64,000 bases of DNA, taken from contig JAABTQ010000011.1 in assembly GCA_011389745.1 (NCBI GenBank), positions 1-64,000 on the forward strand, read 5' to 3'. The notes beneath the pieces are model-generated. The model had not been told where the DNA came from and ran no database searches. It saw only the letters and a program-made list of their open reading frames with translations. The position numbers and the translations under genes were made by a program. The DNA is from Desulfobacteraceae bacterium. Its GTDB lineage: Bacteria; Desulfobacterota; Desulfobacteria; Desulfobacterales; SKZT01. This document shows positions 52,296-62,010 of this stretch, one piece after another. Every line of letters begins with the position of its first letter. Within the stretch, counting starts at the first letter, position 1.

Positions 52296-55200
52296 TCATG
52301 CTTGAAGTAATATATTTTCCAGTGTCTGTTCGAAGAACTTTTGGCTTCGATAAGGGCTGTCGGCGGCATTTGACGGGCATACTGAGATACAATTTCCACA
52401 ACCTTTACAAAAAGCCTCATCAACTGATGCGTACCATCCGCCAAAGTCATTTTCATGAAGCGTTATGGCCTGATAAGGGCATGCGGCAAGACATCGCCCG
52501 CAATTCCGGCAAATCTCCTTGTCGATTACCACGGTGTAGCCCTTGCTCTTTCTCGGTCCCCGGGGCATCACGGCAGCGGCCAGAACAGCGGCGGCTTCGC
52601 CTTTTTGCCTTTCGGAAATGCGAATTCCGGGAGGAGAACACAGAAACAATCCTGCAATGCTGGTCATGCCGGGATAGAAAAACGGAATCCCGGCCATGCC
52701 TTTTTCCTGCATGGAACAAATGATGTTGCGGCTTTTCATTCCGTTTTGATGGATATAAGTGATATTTTTTCTTGATTTTTCACCAAGGATAACGGCACCC
52801 GCATGGATGCTTTGGACAAAATCACCGGATTGAATGTCTATCCTGAAATCACCCAGAGTTCCACTGATCTGATTAACAACGGTATTTTCAAAACAGTGAA
52901 TGTTGGGGAATTTTTCTGCAATTTCCGGAGGCTTGTCGCCGTTGGCGAACATAAAAATGTCCATGCCTGCCCTGGCCAGAATCGACGCACTGTGCACGGA
53001 GGCTTCGGAATCGCCTATAACTGCTGCTGCAAAATTATAGTTTCTAGCCGGTGAAGAAAACGGTTCCAGGTTTCGGGCAGCCTTGACCGAGCGTTCCAAG
53101 AGGCCCTCAAACTTGCTCATTGCCTGTGCAGGGTCTTTTTTCAACAATGCCAACGCTTCTCCGCGGATATTGCGGGTCACCACCATGGATGCTGTAATGC
53201 CTGTTGCGTTGAAAAGGCCGTACTTTAGTCGGCTTCTCTGGTCTGTGCAAGCACTGCAGTAAAAATTTAACGAGCAGCAGGCGCAGGACCCGATAACAAG
53301 GCGGGTAAGACCTTTATCCCGAACCGTTTTAACGATGGAAGAAATGCCCATGGGAATACATGCGGCATCCATGACCTCAGTATGTGCCACATGTTCAAGA
53401 TGGTTTAGTTTTTCCACACAAAGATCCATGTCAGGAAGCCAGCCTAAGGATTCGGCACATTTGCAGACAAAAACGCCGACTCTGACTTCTCTGGTGATAG
53501 ATAAATCCGGCTGATAAAAAGACAGTCCTCGACCCTTCTGAACGAGAGATGCTCCCCCGAGCATCACCATGGCCTGGGCCGCAGCCGAATACCCGCGCAT
53601 CATCATGGCGTATACATCGGTTTTGGATGATTTTGGTCCATATGCCCGAATAACATCTTCACCCCCGATTTGGGGAGCCATCTCCGGATCTGCCAAAATA
53701 ATGATTCCGGCATTCTCGACCTGGTGAGTTTCGGTCTCATCATGGTTGATGGCGCCGATTGCCCGGCACACCTCAACGCATTGCATACATTCCGAGCACA
53801 CGCCACATTGAAGACAGCGGCCGGTTTCGTATATTACCTGGGATTCGGACAGACCGAGGGCGACTTCCGAAAAATTGTTTTTCCTGGCGACAGGCTGTTT
53901 TTCAGGCATGGGAACCCGGTTCTGGGTGGGAATGTCCTTGGGGATCTCGGGAAAGTCCTTGTTCTGCTTCCGTTGATGGTGTTTTTTAGATACGGTTATT
54001 TTGCAAAAATCCCTTAAAATACGTTCCGCGGTGGCTTTTCCACGTGCCATGGCATCAACCACCGTTGAGGGCCCGCTTACCGCATCACCTGCGGCAAAAA
54101 TTTTTGCAAAATTGATCAGGCGGTTTTTATTGGTATTGATATATCCGGAATCATTAACCGAAATTTTTCCGTACTCTTTTGGTTGTCCGGTCTGGCCGAT
54201 GGCTACAAAGGCTTTGTCGACTTCCAGAAATCGTTCTTCACTGTCTTTGATGACCATTGGCCATTCAATACCGTTTTGGTCCGGTGGTCCCGGTTTGGTA
54301 AGCTTCATGACCAGTCGGTGCAGTTTGCCGTTTTCACCTTCAAAGGCCATGACCTTTGTTTTGTTGATTAAGGCAATGCCTTCATCCGTGGCCCCTTTAA
54401 TTTCTTCAGGGTCCGCCGGAATATGGTCTTTATCAAACCAGGAAACAATGGTGACATCTGCGCCGGCGCGTATCAGTGTTCGGGCCAGGTCAAAGGCAGC
54501 GTTGCCGTCACCGATTACGGCCGCCTTCTCACCTTTTTTTATGGATAGTTCTTCACGATAAAACCGGGTCAGAAAAGAAAGACAACCGTAAACTCCGTCA
54601 AGGTCTTCACCCCGGGCACCCAGCTTTCGGTCGTTCCATGCACCGGTGGTGATGATTATTGCATCAAAATTATTCTGGATCGGTTCAAGATCTTTTGAAA
54701 AATTGATCTGGTGCCCCAGGACAAATTTAACCCCGAGCTTTTGAATATAGTCCAGTTCGGCATCCAGAATGTTTCTGGGAAGGCGATGGGCACCGATACC
54801 ATAGCGAAGAAGTCCGCCGGCTTGTTTTTCCTTTTCGAATATCGTCACGTTACAGCCGAACCGGGCAAGCTCGGCTGCAGCAGCGAGACCGGCGGGTCCG
54901 GAGCCGATGATGGCGAATTTCTCGGGTCGTTTTTGAACGGGTGCAGGGGTTTTGACTTTTTCCGGGTGTTGTGCGCCATAATCTGCCAGGAAACGTTTGA
55001 TGGCCCGGATAGAAACCGTTTCATCCAGAAGGCCTCGCCGGCAGTCGTTTTCACAGGGATGGGTACAGACTCTTCCGCAAATACCGGGAAGAATATTATT
55101 TTCCCGGATCAAATCCAGGGCCTCGATATACTTCCCTGCTTTGGCCAGTGCGATGTAACCCTGGGCGTTGACTCCCAGAGGACAATTTTCGCCGCATAAG

Positions 55201-55655
55201 GGAGCCCGTCTTTTGTCAATGATTGGTCTACCGGGAATGCTGAAACGACCTTCGAACTGAATGGCATTTTGACCGTTGCCGCCGGATACGGGACACACAT
55301 CCAGGCATCGGCCGCATAAGATACACTGCTGATGGTCTACAAATGTCTGGTCCTGAGTCAAAGCGACACTGAATCCCTGCTGATTATGCTTGATGGAGTT
55401 GATATGGACCGGAAGCAGGCATTTGATTTCACGGTTTCTGAATATTCTCATTATTCCCGGACGGTGGGCATAATTGAGGCTGATTCCGTTTTTGAGACGC
55501 CATTTTTCCCTGGAAAGTTTTTTATTAATGTCGGCATCCTTGTCCAAAAGGGTAACAGGAATGCCCAGCTCTCCCAATTTGTTGGTTGCCGCAATCCCCG
55601 AAGGTGTGGCTCCGATAACAATAACCTTGTGTAATCGCTCTTTGGGGCGTTTCAT
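52296..55655 (-). CDS. large NfnB/GltD-like and HdrA-like iron-sulfur flavoprotein
   Basis: The 1119-residue protein has: an N-terminal nucleotide-binding fold (VIVIGATPSGIAATNKLG); a ferredoxin motif CILCGRCLDVCP; a DPYD/GltD Fe-S region (LCGENCPLGVNAQG, CGRVCTHPCENDCRRG); an FAD/NAD(P) oxidoreductase (FAIIGSGPAGLAAAAELARF, AVIGDGNAAFDLARTL, IFAAGDAVSGPSTVVDAMA) as in NfnB; a CLQCGVCSECMQC cluster; an HdrA-like N-terminal domain (VGVFVCKCAESLG, VIGSCACCSLNF); and a C-terminal two-cluster ferredoxin (CRNCGRCLAACP, CKGCGNCISVCP). It should oxidise or reduce NAD(P)H and pass electrons within the Hdr complex. Its start overlaps the korC stop (ATGA). Confidence 0.85.
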   Translation of the reverse strand: MKRPKERLHKVIVIGATPSGIAATNKLGELGIPVTLLDKDADINKKLSREKWRLKNGISLNYAHRPGIMRIFRNREIKCLLPVHINSIKHNQQGFSVALTQDQTFVDHQQCILCGRCLDVCPVSGGNGQNAIQFEGRFSIPGRPIIDKRRAPLCGENCPLGVNAQGYIALAKAGKYIEALDLIRENNILPGICGRVCTHPCENDCRRGLLDETVSIRAIKRFLADYGAQHPEKVKTPAPVQKRPEKFAIIGSGPAGLAAAAELARFGCNVTIFEKEKQAGGLLRYGIGAHRLPRNILDAELDYIQKLGVKFVLGHQINFSKDLEPIQNNFDAIIITTGAWNDRKLGARGEDLDGVYGCLSFLTRFYREELSIKKGEKAAVIGDGNAAFDLARTLIRAGADVTIVSWFDKDHIPADPEEIKGATDEGIALINKTKVMAFEGENGKLHRLVMKLTKPGPPDQNGIEWPMVIKDSEERFLEVDKAFVAIGQTGQPKEYGKISVNDSGYINTNKNRLINFAKIFAAGDAVSGPSTVVDAMARGKATAERILRDFCKITVSKKHHQRKQNKDFPEIPKDIPTQNRVPMPEKQPVARKNNFSEVALGLSESQVIYETGRCLQCGVCSECMQCVEVCRAIGAINHDETETHQVENAGIIILADPEMAPQIGGEDVIRAYGPKSSKTDVYAMMMRGYSAAAQAMVMLGGASLVQKGRGLSFYQPDLSITREVRVGVFVCKCAESLGWLPDMDLCVEKLNHLEHVAHTEVMDAACIPMGISSIVKTVRDKGLTRLVIGSCACCSLNFYCSACTDQRSRLKYGLFNATGITASMVVTRNIRGEALALLKKDPAQAMSKFEGLLERSVKAARNLEPFSSPARNYNFAAAVIGDSEASVHSASILARAGMDIFMFANGDKPPEIAEKFPNIHCFENTVVNQISGTLGDFRIDIQSGDFVQSIHAGAVILGEKSRKNITYIHQNGMKSRNIICSMQEKGMAGIPFFYPGMTSIAGLFLCSPPGIRISERQKGEAAAVLAAAVMPRGPRKSKGYTVVIDKEICRNCGRCLAACPYQAITLHENDFGGWYASVDEAFCKGCGNCISVCPSNAADSPYRSQKFFEQTLENILLQA

Positions 55656-56242
55656 TGAGATGCTCCTGTATTGGCCGTAGCTTTTTTCCGGCGTGCTTTC
55701 AGTTTGGACAAGCCGTAATCATAGCCTTTTTGAAATGCGTTCATGTTCAGTTTCTCGGTGCCTTTGGGAACCGAAGAAAGAACCGCTTCTTTGGCCGCGT
55801 TTTCGGAAATCAGGCCTGTGACGGATGTGGCAAAGCCGATCATAATGATATTGGCGATCATTTTTCTTCCCAGCTCTTCGGCCATACGGGTTGAAGGAAT
55901 AGCAAAAAACTCCATGTCTCCGTCAGGGGTTACCAGATCTTTGTCTGTCAGCAGAAAACCATCCGGTTTGACCTGCCCCTTGTATTTTTCATAGGCTGAC
56001 TGGGACATGCACGCCAGAACATCCGCCATGTTAACGTAGGGGTACTGGATGGTATTGTCTGATATGATTACCTGAGCACAGCAGGCACCCCCTCTGGATT
56101 CCGGACCATAGGACTGAACCAGCGTGCTTTCCTTTTTATCTCCCAGGGCTGCGGCCATACCGATAATCTTTCCGGCCAGAACGATCCCCTGGCCCCCGAA
56201 CCCGGTAATAATGATTTCTTTTTTATTGATTTGTTTGGACAT
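55652..56242 (-). CDS. korC: 2-oxoacid:ferredoxin oxidoreductase gamma subunit
   Basis: The 196-residue protein starts KEIIITGFGGQGIVLAGKIIG, the hallmark of gamma subunits, followed by VQSYGPESRGGACCAQVIIS, which contacts coenzyme A or the substrate region. It joins KorA, KorB and KorD to convert a 2-oxoacid (2-oxoglutarate or a branched-chain one) and CoA to acyl-CoA, CO2 and reduced ferredoxin. It is the fourth gene of the operon, 6 bases after korB. Sequence alone does not separate 2-oxoglutarate from 2-oxoisovalerate enzymes. Confidence 0.92.
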   Translation of the reverse strand: MSKQINKKEIIITGFGGQGIVLAGKIIGMAAALGDKKESTLVQSYGPESRGGACCAQVIISDNTIQYPYVNMADVLACMSQSAYEKYKGQVKPDGFLLTDKDLVTPDGDMEFFAIPSTRMAEELGRKMIANIIMIGFATSVTGLISENAAKEAVLSSVPKGTEKLNMNAFQKGYDYGLSKLKARRKKATANTGASQ

Positions 56243-56248
56243 AATGTG

Positions 56249-57109
56249 TCATCCGGTTTTAAGCTGTTTGTCGGCTGTTTCTTGTGGTCGATACATTTTT
56301 CGATAACTCTCATCGCAGGTGGCTTTGTCGATGTCGATAAATTTGCCGAGGATGACTCCCTTATCAAAATCAATGTCGGCTTCTGCAGGATTTGCGCCAT
56401 TTTTAACGATGGTGTTTTTCTGATACTTTCTTAATGCGTCCAGGGCTTTTTCCTTGTTTCGCCGTCCGTAATTGATAGGGCAGGGGGAAAGCACCTCGAT
56501 AAATGAAAAACCTTTGCGCAAAATGGATTCCTTGATGGCATCGGCAAGATCTCTGGAATGAAGCATGGTCCAACGGGCCACATAGGTCGCCCCTGCCGCA
56601 TAGGCCAGCAAGGGAAGATTAAAAGGGGATTCCGGGTTTCCGGCTGAAGTGGTGGCGGATTTTGCGCCGAACGGTGTGGTAGCGGCCACTTGTCCTCCGG
56701 TCATTCCATAGGTAAAGTTATTGATGCAAACAACCGTCAGGTCCATGTTTCGCCTGGCCGCATGAATAAAATGGTTTCCACCGATGGCGCAAAGGTCGCC
56801 ATCACCGCTGAAAACAATAACATTGAGATCCGGGTTGGCCATTTTGATTCCGGAGGCAAACGGAATGGCTCTTCCATGGGTGGTATGAAACGAGTCGATG
56901 TTAATATATCCTGCACCTCGACCCGAACATCCGATTCCCGACACCATGGTAAACCGGCGATAATCGATCCCGGTCTGCTTGATGGCGGTCAGGCATGAGG
57001 CAAAAACCGATCCGGTACCGCATCCTGAGCACCAGATATGAGGAATGCGATCCATGCGCACAAGGTCCTCCAGAGGATGAGGCACATCCGGTTTGGATTT
57101 GTTTTTCAT
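56249..57109 (-). CDS. korB: 2-oxoacid:ferredoxin oxidoreductase beta subunit (TPP-binding)
   Basis: The 286-residue protein has the thiamine diphosphate site: IWCSGCGTGSVF, GIGCSGRGAGYIN, HGRAIPFASGIKMA, and FSGDGDLCAIGGNHFIHAARRN followed by NNFTYGMTGGQ, the magnesium-TPP motif. The four-cysteine pattern of archaeal beta subunits is partly visible (CSGC near residue 28, GCSG near 59, and CP later). The start overlaps the korA stop (TGATG), so the subunits are coupled. Confidence 0.93.
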   Translation of the reverse strand: MKNKSKPDVPHPLEDLVRMDRIPHIWCSGCGTGSVFASCLTAIKQTGIDYRRFTMVSGIGCSGRGAGYINIDSFHTTHGRAIPFASGIKMANPDLNVIVFSGDGDLCAIGGNHFIHAARRNMDLTVVCINNFTYGMTGGQVAATTPFGAKSATTSAGNPESPFNLPLLAYAAGATYVARWTMLHSRDLADAIKESILRKGFSFIEVLSPCPINYGRRNKEKALDALRKYQKNTIVKNGANPAEADIDFDKGVILGKFIDIDKATCDESYRKMYRPQETADKQLKTG

Positions 57110-58251
57110 CAGAAAGCCTCCTTTAGCATATTGATGACATCTTCGGGGGGAATGATCGCGCCGCCGGGATGTCCTACCCCGAAAGCAGGAACTGACCCGG
57201 CGCAGCGTTCGACTTCACGGCTGATCTGGCCCATATTGATTTCTACGGTGACAAAGCCCTTGACCCGTTTGGCCAGATTACGGATGATGTTTTCCGGAAA
57301 TGGCCACACGGTAATCAAGCGAAGCAGCCCCGCTTTGATTCGCATGCTTCGGGCCATATCCACGGCGGTATAACTGGTTCTTGCGGAAACCCCGTATGAA
57401 ACGATCACGTATTCGGCATCATCCAAATAATAGTCCTCGGTCATAATAATATCGTCGAGATTGTTTCTTATCTTGTTTAAGAGACGATGCATCATTTCCT
57501 TCTGGGTATCCACCGACATGACCGGATATCCCCGTTCATCATGGGTTAGTCCGGTTACATGGACGTTGTAGCCTTCGCCGATGGATGGCATGGGGCATAC
57601 TCCATTGGGACCCGGACGGTAGGGTTTGAACCCGGCTTTTTTGCCTGAGGGTTTTGGGCGGGAAACCGTTTTAATGGCTTTGGCATCCGGGATGACTACT
57701 TTTTCACTCATATGGCCGACAATTTCATCGGACATGATCAGGACAGGCGTGCGATATTTTTCGCTCAGGTTAAAGGCGATGATGGTCAGGTCAAACATTT
57801 CCTGGGGTGATGAGGGCGCGATGGCAATAATTTCATAGTCGCCGTGGGAACCCCATTTTGCCTGCATCATGTCTCCCTGGGAGCCCTGGGTGGGAAGACC
57901 GGTTGACGGCCCGGCTCTCTGAACATTGACCACCACGCAGGGCGTTTCGGTGACAATGGCAAGGCCCATGGTTTCCATCATCAGGCTGAAACCCGGTCCG
58001 GAAGTGGCGGTCATGGTTTTGACGCCGGTCCACGCCGCCCCAAGGATTGACGTCATCGCAGCGATTTCGTCTTCCATCTGGATATAGGTTCCCCCCACAT
58101 GGGGAAGCCTGATAGACATTTGCTCGGCCACTTCGGTGGCAGGGGTGATGGGATACCCTCCGAAAAACTTGCACCCCGCCGCGATAGCGCCTTCGGCGCA
58201 AGCTTCATCCCCGTTAATAAAATGATCACCTGTAAGGACCTGTGGTTTCAT
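57109..58251 (-). CDS. korA: 2-oxoacid:ferredoxin oxidoreductase alpha subunit
   Basis: The 380-residue protein has the alpha-subunit pattern: FINGDEACAEGAIAAGCKFF, GGYPITPATEVAEQMS, QMEDEIAAMTSILGAAWTG, TATSGPGFSLMMETMG and VQRAGPSTGLPTQGSQGDM. Gene order D-A-B-C and separate subunits are as in 2-oxoglutarate and 2-ketoisovalerate ferredoxin oxidoreductases. In Desulfobacteraceae, such an enzyme works in a reductive or oxidative TCA branch or in amino-acid degradation. Linked Hdr genes suggest that its reduced ferredoxin is used or supplied by bifurcation. Confidence 0.93.
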   Translation of the reverse strand: MKPQVLTGDHFINGDEACAEGAIAAGCKFFGGYPITPATEVAEQMSIRLPHVGGTYIQMEDEIAAMTSILGAAWTGVKTMTATSGPGFSLMMETMGLAIVTETPCVVVNVQRAGPSTGLPTQGSQGDMMQAKWGSHGDYEIIAIAPSSPQEMFDLTIIAFNLSEKYRTPVLIMSDEIVGHMSEKVVIPDAKAIKTVSRPKPSGKKAGFKPYRPGPNGVCPMPSIGEGYNVHVTGLTHDERGYPVMSVDTQKEMMHRLLNKIRNNLDDIIMTEDYYLDDAEYVIVSYGVSARTSYTAVDMARSMRIKAGLLRLITVWPFPENIIRNLAKRVKGFVTVEINMGQISREVERCAGSVPAFGVGHPGGAIIPPEDVINMLKEAF

Positions 58252-58280
58252 TTTTCCTCATGAGATTATGGTTTTGTTAA

Positions 58281-58547
58281 TTAGACACCTTCACCTATTG
58301 CCTCCACGGAAAAAATGGCAAACTCGGGACAAAGCAGTTCACAATAATGGCAGTTCAGACAGTCTTCTGAGCGAACCACCGGAGGATGATACCCTTTGGC
58401 ATTATACGCCTTTGAAAATTCAAGGACTTCCCGCGGACAATATTCAATGCAATACCCGCAACCTTTGCATCGTTCTTCGATAATGTGAACCTTGCCGCGA
58501 GAAACCTGAACTTCGTTCGAATCGAGAGGAACCCGCCAGTATTTCAT
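58281..58547 (-). CDS. korD: 2-oxoacid:ferredoxin oxidoreductase delta subunit (2[4Fe-4S] ferredoxin)
   Basis: The 88-residue protein carries two clusters: CKGCGYCIEYCP and CLNCHYCELLCP. It passes electrons from the TPP subunit to ferredoxin or directly to the Hdr module. The frame stays open to 58592, but GGAAGGG just before the ATG at 58547 gives the normal length. It is the first gene of the kor-hdr operon. Confidence 0.9.
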   Translation of the reverse strand: MKYWRVPLDSNEVQVSRGKVHIIEERCKGCGYCIEYCPREVLEFSKAYNAKGYHPPVVRSEDCLNCHYCELLCPEFAIFSVEAIGEGV

Positions 58548-58639
58548 AAACCCTTCCGAAAAAACTTTGTAAATGCCGAACACTTTCGGCACAGAATTAA
58601 AATTTATAATTGCGTAAAAAGTTGGATAACCAAGATTTT

Positions 58640-58666
58640 GTCATTCTGAGCGAAGCGAAGAATCCC
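58640..58666. repeat. full copy of the dispersed GTCATTCTGAG ... GAAGAATC repeat
   Basis: GTCATTCTGAGCGAAGCGAAGAATCCC is the most complete copy of a short element whose halves occur elsewhere in the window. Between 58667 and 59049 I see no gene and no clear promoter for the kor-hdr operon, though one must lie upstream of 58547. Confidence 0.65.
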
Positions 58667-59049
58667 GTATTTTTAAAGATAATATTATTCTTCAATGAGC
58701 CGGCGTCTCAGATTCAGACTTTTTACCAAAAAATCAGCTTGTATATGTGATTGCTTTAAAAATCAATAGAAAATCTTGAATTGCGGAAAAAAAATTGAGA
58801 CACCCCCTATTTTTTTGCAGGAGTATCTGACTTTTTCGGGCAGGAAGGTATAAAAAAAACACTTAATTTAAATTTTGCAAAATTTCCCTGAAAAAACTTT
58901 TGAGGTCCTTGAGGTTTTTTTGGAGAATACCCACCACCTCCTCCGGATTGGCATGCCCCATGGCTGCGGAGCCGAAAAGATACGCAGATCGGATGACCGG
59001 ATATCCTTCAAAAAGGGGAAGCAGATTTTTTTTTATAGTATTGGCTTAA

Positions 59050-59457
59050 TGGTTCGGAAGTTACCCATTGCATGTCATTATGAGGGAGCGACTCGCAGTC
59101 GCTTGATTTCTGAAAAGAAATGTTTCCCTATAGGTTAATTGAAACCACAGCGACCGAATAATCTCTCTAACCAATTCTGAATCGATCATCAGATCCGGCC
59201 TGGAGCAGAAAAAAAAGACTGTGCCGATGGGAAGGAAAGATTCTTCGTCGGCCATTGAGTGTGTGCCATATTATCCTTTACGATGTTGGCCTCCTCAGAA
59301 TGACAACCGTTTAATACCTGATCAGTACCTTAACTTTACGCCAGTGGGCTTTCGCCTGAATTTCAATCAAAATGCCAAAAAATATTCTCTTTTCAGCCAA
59401 TATGCTGCTACGAGTCGCTCCCTCAGAATGACAAGCAAAGAAAGACTTCCGAACCGT
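59050..59457. mobile_element. MITE-like element with ~54-bp terminal inverted repeats
   Basis: The left end (59050-59103) starts GGTTCGGAAG and contains TGAGGGAGCGACTCG. The right end (59404-59457) is its reverse complement with few mismatches (CGAGTCGCTCCCTCA ... CTTCCGAACC). The 300 bases between have no supported gene and carry another CTCAGAATGACA fragment. No transposase or clear target-site duplication is seen. It may be a non-autonomous element or two inverted copies of one repeat. Confidence 0.5.
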
Positions 59458-59543
59458 GAAAACCTTTATTCGAAAAAATTTTTTAAGTTAGCGCACATGC
59501 TCTCTATGAGCCTTGTTGGTTATGAAAGATAATATGGTTTTTT

Positions 59544-61667
59544 TCAATTCAATTCTAATAATTCCATAATACCGGCTTTGTATTTGGCCCGGAACGCCGG
59601 GTCCGCCTTTTCAACGGGGTTGCTTCCAAGAAAACCGAGACATTCGGAAAGCGCATTCAGCCTCGCATTTTTGTCCGGAATTTCCTTAATTTTAAGAATT
59701 TGAGGTTCCATTTCGAAATATTTTAATTTGTGCTCCAGGGGAAGCTGCCAGAAAAGAAGATATCCTCTTTCTGGAAAATCCACCCCCAGCATCCTGTAGC
59801 AGTAATCCATGAAAATTCTTTCCAGTTTTTGGCGTATGGCCGCGACTTGTTTTTTGTTTTCATCGGCGGTTTCTATGGGAAAAGCTTTTCCGATGACTTC
59901 GTAGTACATCTTGATTTTGGGCTCTGTTCCTGAAGGACGTACCGTCACACGAATGCCCTGGGTCGATGGAAGGTCTTTAAAGGTGAATACCAGGACATTT
60001 CTCGATGTTGTGTCCGTGATCGACAGATGCGGCTGAGGATCGCCCTGCCAACGATCCGTCATTTGCCTGATGGAAAATTCACCGAACCTATCGATGGTTT
60101 CGGATCTGAAATGATCCATAATGCTTGCGATTTGCTCCACACCTTTTGCCCCTAACATCCTGATTTCGGTCAGGTGGTTGTGACAATATCCGTAACGGGA
60201 ATAGATTTCATCGAGAAAATCCACCAGGGTTTTTCCGTTTTTTTTCTGCTCGGATGCCAGTTCTCCTATCCATATGGCGGCTCCCGCCGCATCCTTATCT
60301 CGGCAGTAATCGCCCACCAATATTCCATGGCTTTCTTCGGTTCCCAGGATAAAGCCGCGGATTTTACCGTCCCGCTCAAGCTTGTTTAATTCCTCGGCAA
60401 TGTATTTAAAACCTACCAGAAGATCCCCGATACATTTTATGTTGCTATCTGTTGTGATTTTATCGATCAGGGAAGTGGTGACCTCTGTCTTAATAACCAC
60501 GCTTTCCGGTGTGATCCGCCCCAGGCTTTTGAATTTGGATATGGCATATTCGGTCAGAAGAATAGCGATTTCATTACCGTTCAAAAAACGCCAGTCTCCC
60601 TGATGTTTAACCATGATACCGATTCTGTCCGCGTCAGGATCTGAGTTAATGATAAGCTCAGCGCCTGTTGTTTCGGCTGCCGTTATAGAGGTATCAAAAG
60701 ATTGTTCAACCTCTGGGTTTGGAATGTTGAAAGTGACGTTTTCAAAAGCGCCGCTGAGATTTGAGGTTTTCGGATCAATGTCAACATGAAAACCAGCCGA
60801 TTTAAGCGCAGGATATATTGAGGTCATGGCGGTGCCATGCAAAGGAGAAAATAAAATCCTGATACTTTTTTCATCAGATAAGGAAACATCGCAAATGGAT
60901 TTAATAAAAGCTTTATCCACATCGGCTGAAACATAGTGCACAAGCCCTTTTTTTTCAGCTTCCTCAAAGGGCATGCGCAAAATTTCATTGACGTTTTCGG
61001 TGACTTCATCCACCAGGATCTGATCATGGGGCGGAATAAGCTGACCTCCAAGGTGGTCGTATATTTTTTTACCGTTGTCCGTAGGTAAATTGTGGCTGGC
61101 ACTGAACATATCTCCTGCGGCGGCTTTTAAATACCGGATAGCGAAGGAAAGTGCCGGAGTGCTTCGAACACCGTCGAACATGTAAATTTTGACACCGTTT
61201 GCCGCATACACCTCGGCCGCGGCTTTGGCCAGATCTTTGGCGTCAAGATCCATGATCGGATTTAAAATGTAAGGATCATATACGCCTTTTTCCGTGTACT
61301 TGCGAACATCATAAGTTAAGACGACACCTTTTTTTCGAACCTCATCACCGAACTGCTTAAAAAGGTACTGGCAATGTCCCTGGGCCGAAGCCTGGATGGT
61401 CCAGGGATTGATACGATTGGGTCCGATTCCCACCGTCCCGCGTCGTCCCCCGGTCCCGAAAGGAATGACCTGGTAAAAAGAATCCAGTAAAAAGTTCCAT
61501 TTTTGAGATTCAATCAGATACCGGATCTGGGGAAAATAGTCCTCAAACTGCGGATCTGTCAGCCAGGATTCCAGCCATTTGAGTGCGGAGGATACATAGT
61601 TTTCACCAATGTTTAGAGTGTTAAATCCGTTTTTGGCTTTCTTCAACAAAACGTTGATTTCGTCCAT
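59544..61667 (-). CDS. phosphohexomutase (phosphoglucomutase/phosphomannomutase family)
   Basis: The enzyme interconverts hexose 1- and 6-phosphates for glycogen and surface-sugar synthesis. The four family sites are present: active Ser in MFSASHNLPTDNG, the metal loop in INSDPDADRIGI, sugar-binding GTEESHG and the phosphate-binding TVRPSGTEPKIKMY. At 707 residues it is longer than the usual 450-580; the extra length lies in the N-terminal 80 residues and a C-terminal tail of about 90 residues rich in aromatic and charged residues. The broad-specificity PgcA-type enzyme is the closest type. The gene stands alone. Confidence 0.92.
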   Translation of the reverse strand: MDEINVLLKKAKNGFNTLNIGENYVSSALKWLESWLTDPQFEDYFPQIRYLIESQKWNFLLDSFYQVIPFGTGGRRGTVGIGPNRINPWTIQASAQGHCQYLFKQFGDEVRKKGVVLTYDVRKYTEKGVYDPYILNPIMDLDAKDLAKAAAEVYAANGVKIYMFDGVRSTPALSFAIRYLKAAAGDMFSASHNLPTDNGKKIYDHLGGQLIPPHDQILVDEVTENVNEILRMPFEEAEKKGLVHYVSADVDKAFIKSICDVSLSDEKSIRILFSPLHGTAMTSIYPALKSAGFHVDIDPKTSNLSGAFENVTFNIPNPEVEQSFDTSITAAETTGAELIINSDPDADRIGIMVKHQGDWRFLNGNEIAILLTEYAISKFKSLGRITPESVVIKTEVTTSLIDKITTDSNIKCIGDLLVGFKYIAEELNKLERDGKIRGFILGTEESHGILVGDYCRDKDAAGAAIWIGELASEQKKNGKTLVDFLDEIYSRYGYCHNHLTEIRMLGAKGVEQIASIMDHFRSETIDRFGEFSIRQMTDRWQGDPQPHLSITDTTSRNVLVFTFKDLPSTQGIRVTVRPSGTEPKIKMYYEVIGKAFPIETADENKKQVAAIRQKLERIFMDYCYRMLGVDFPERGYLLFWQLPLEHKLKYFEMEPQILKIKEIPDKNARLNALSECLGFLGSNPVEKADPAFRAKYKAGIMELLELN

Positions 61668-61730
61668 TTGATGCCTCTTGGTATAGAATTATTTGGGTTA
61701 TGACGGTTTAATACTTGTTGCTTGTCAAAT

Positions 61731-61953
61731 AATCATTGCTGATGAAGAATCCTTCGTTCCCACGGGTAATGTTTATCATTTACCTCCGATGTTGTCATTC
61801 TGAGGAGGCCGGCACTTATGTTAGTTATTCAGCACATAATCATTGGCCGATGAAGAATCTTTTGTTTCCGCAAACACGGTGTTTCCATTTGCCGCCTTAC
61901 AGGTCAGATCCCATGATCGGTGCAGGCTTGAGACGAGAGATTCTTCGGTCGCC
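61731..61953. repeat. repeat-rich intergenic stretch
   Basis: Two approximate direct repeats (AATCATTGCTGATGAAGAATCC at 61731 and AATCATTGGCCGATGAAGAATC near 61839) flank GTCATTCTGAGGAGG (61793), and GAGATTCTTCGGTCGCC follows (61937). These are copies of the dispersed element; there is no gene in 61668-62010. Confidence 0.6.
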
Positions 61954-62010
61954 GTGGTGTCGGCAGCATTGAGGACCCAATTGACACCTGGAACCTGACA
62001 CCACTCAATT

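Noticed and set aside
52289-52723. Plus-strand ORF of 144 codons near the Hdr genes
   Set aside because: It is antisense to the ferredoxin end of the 1119-residue flavoprotein and has no motif.
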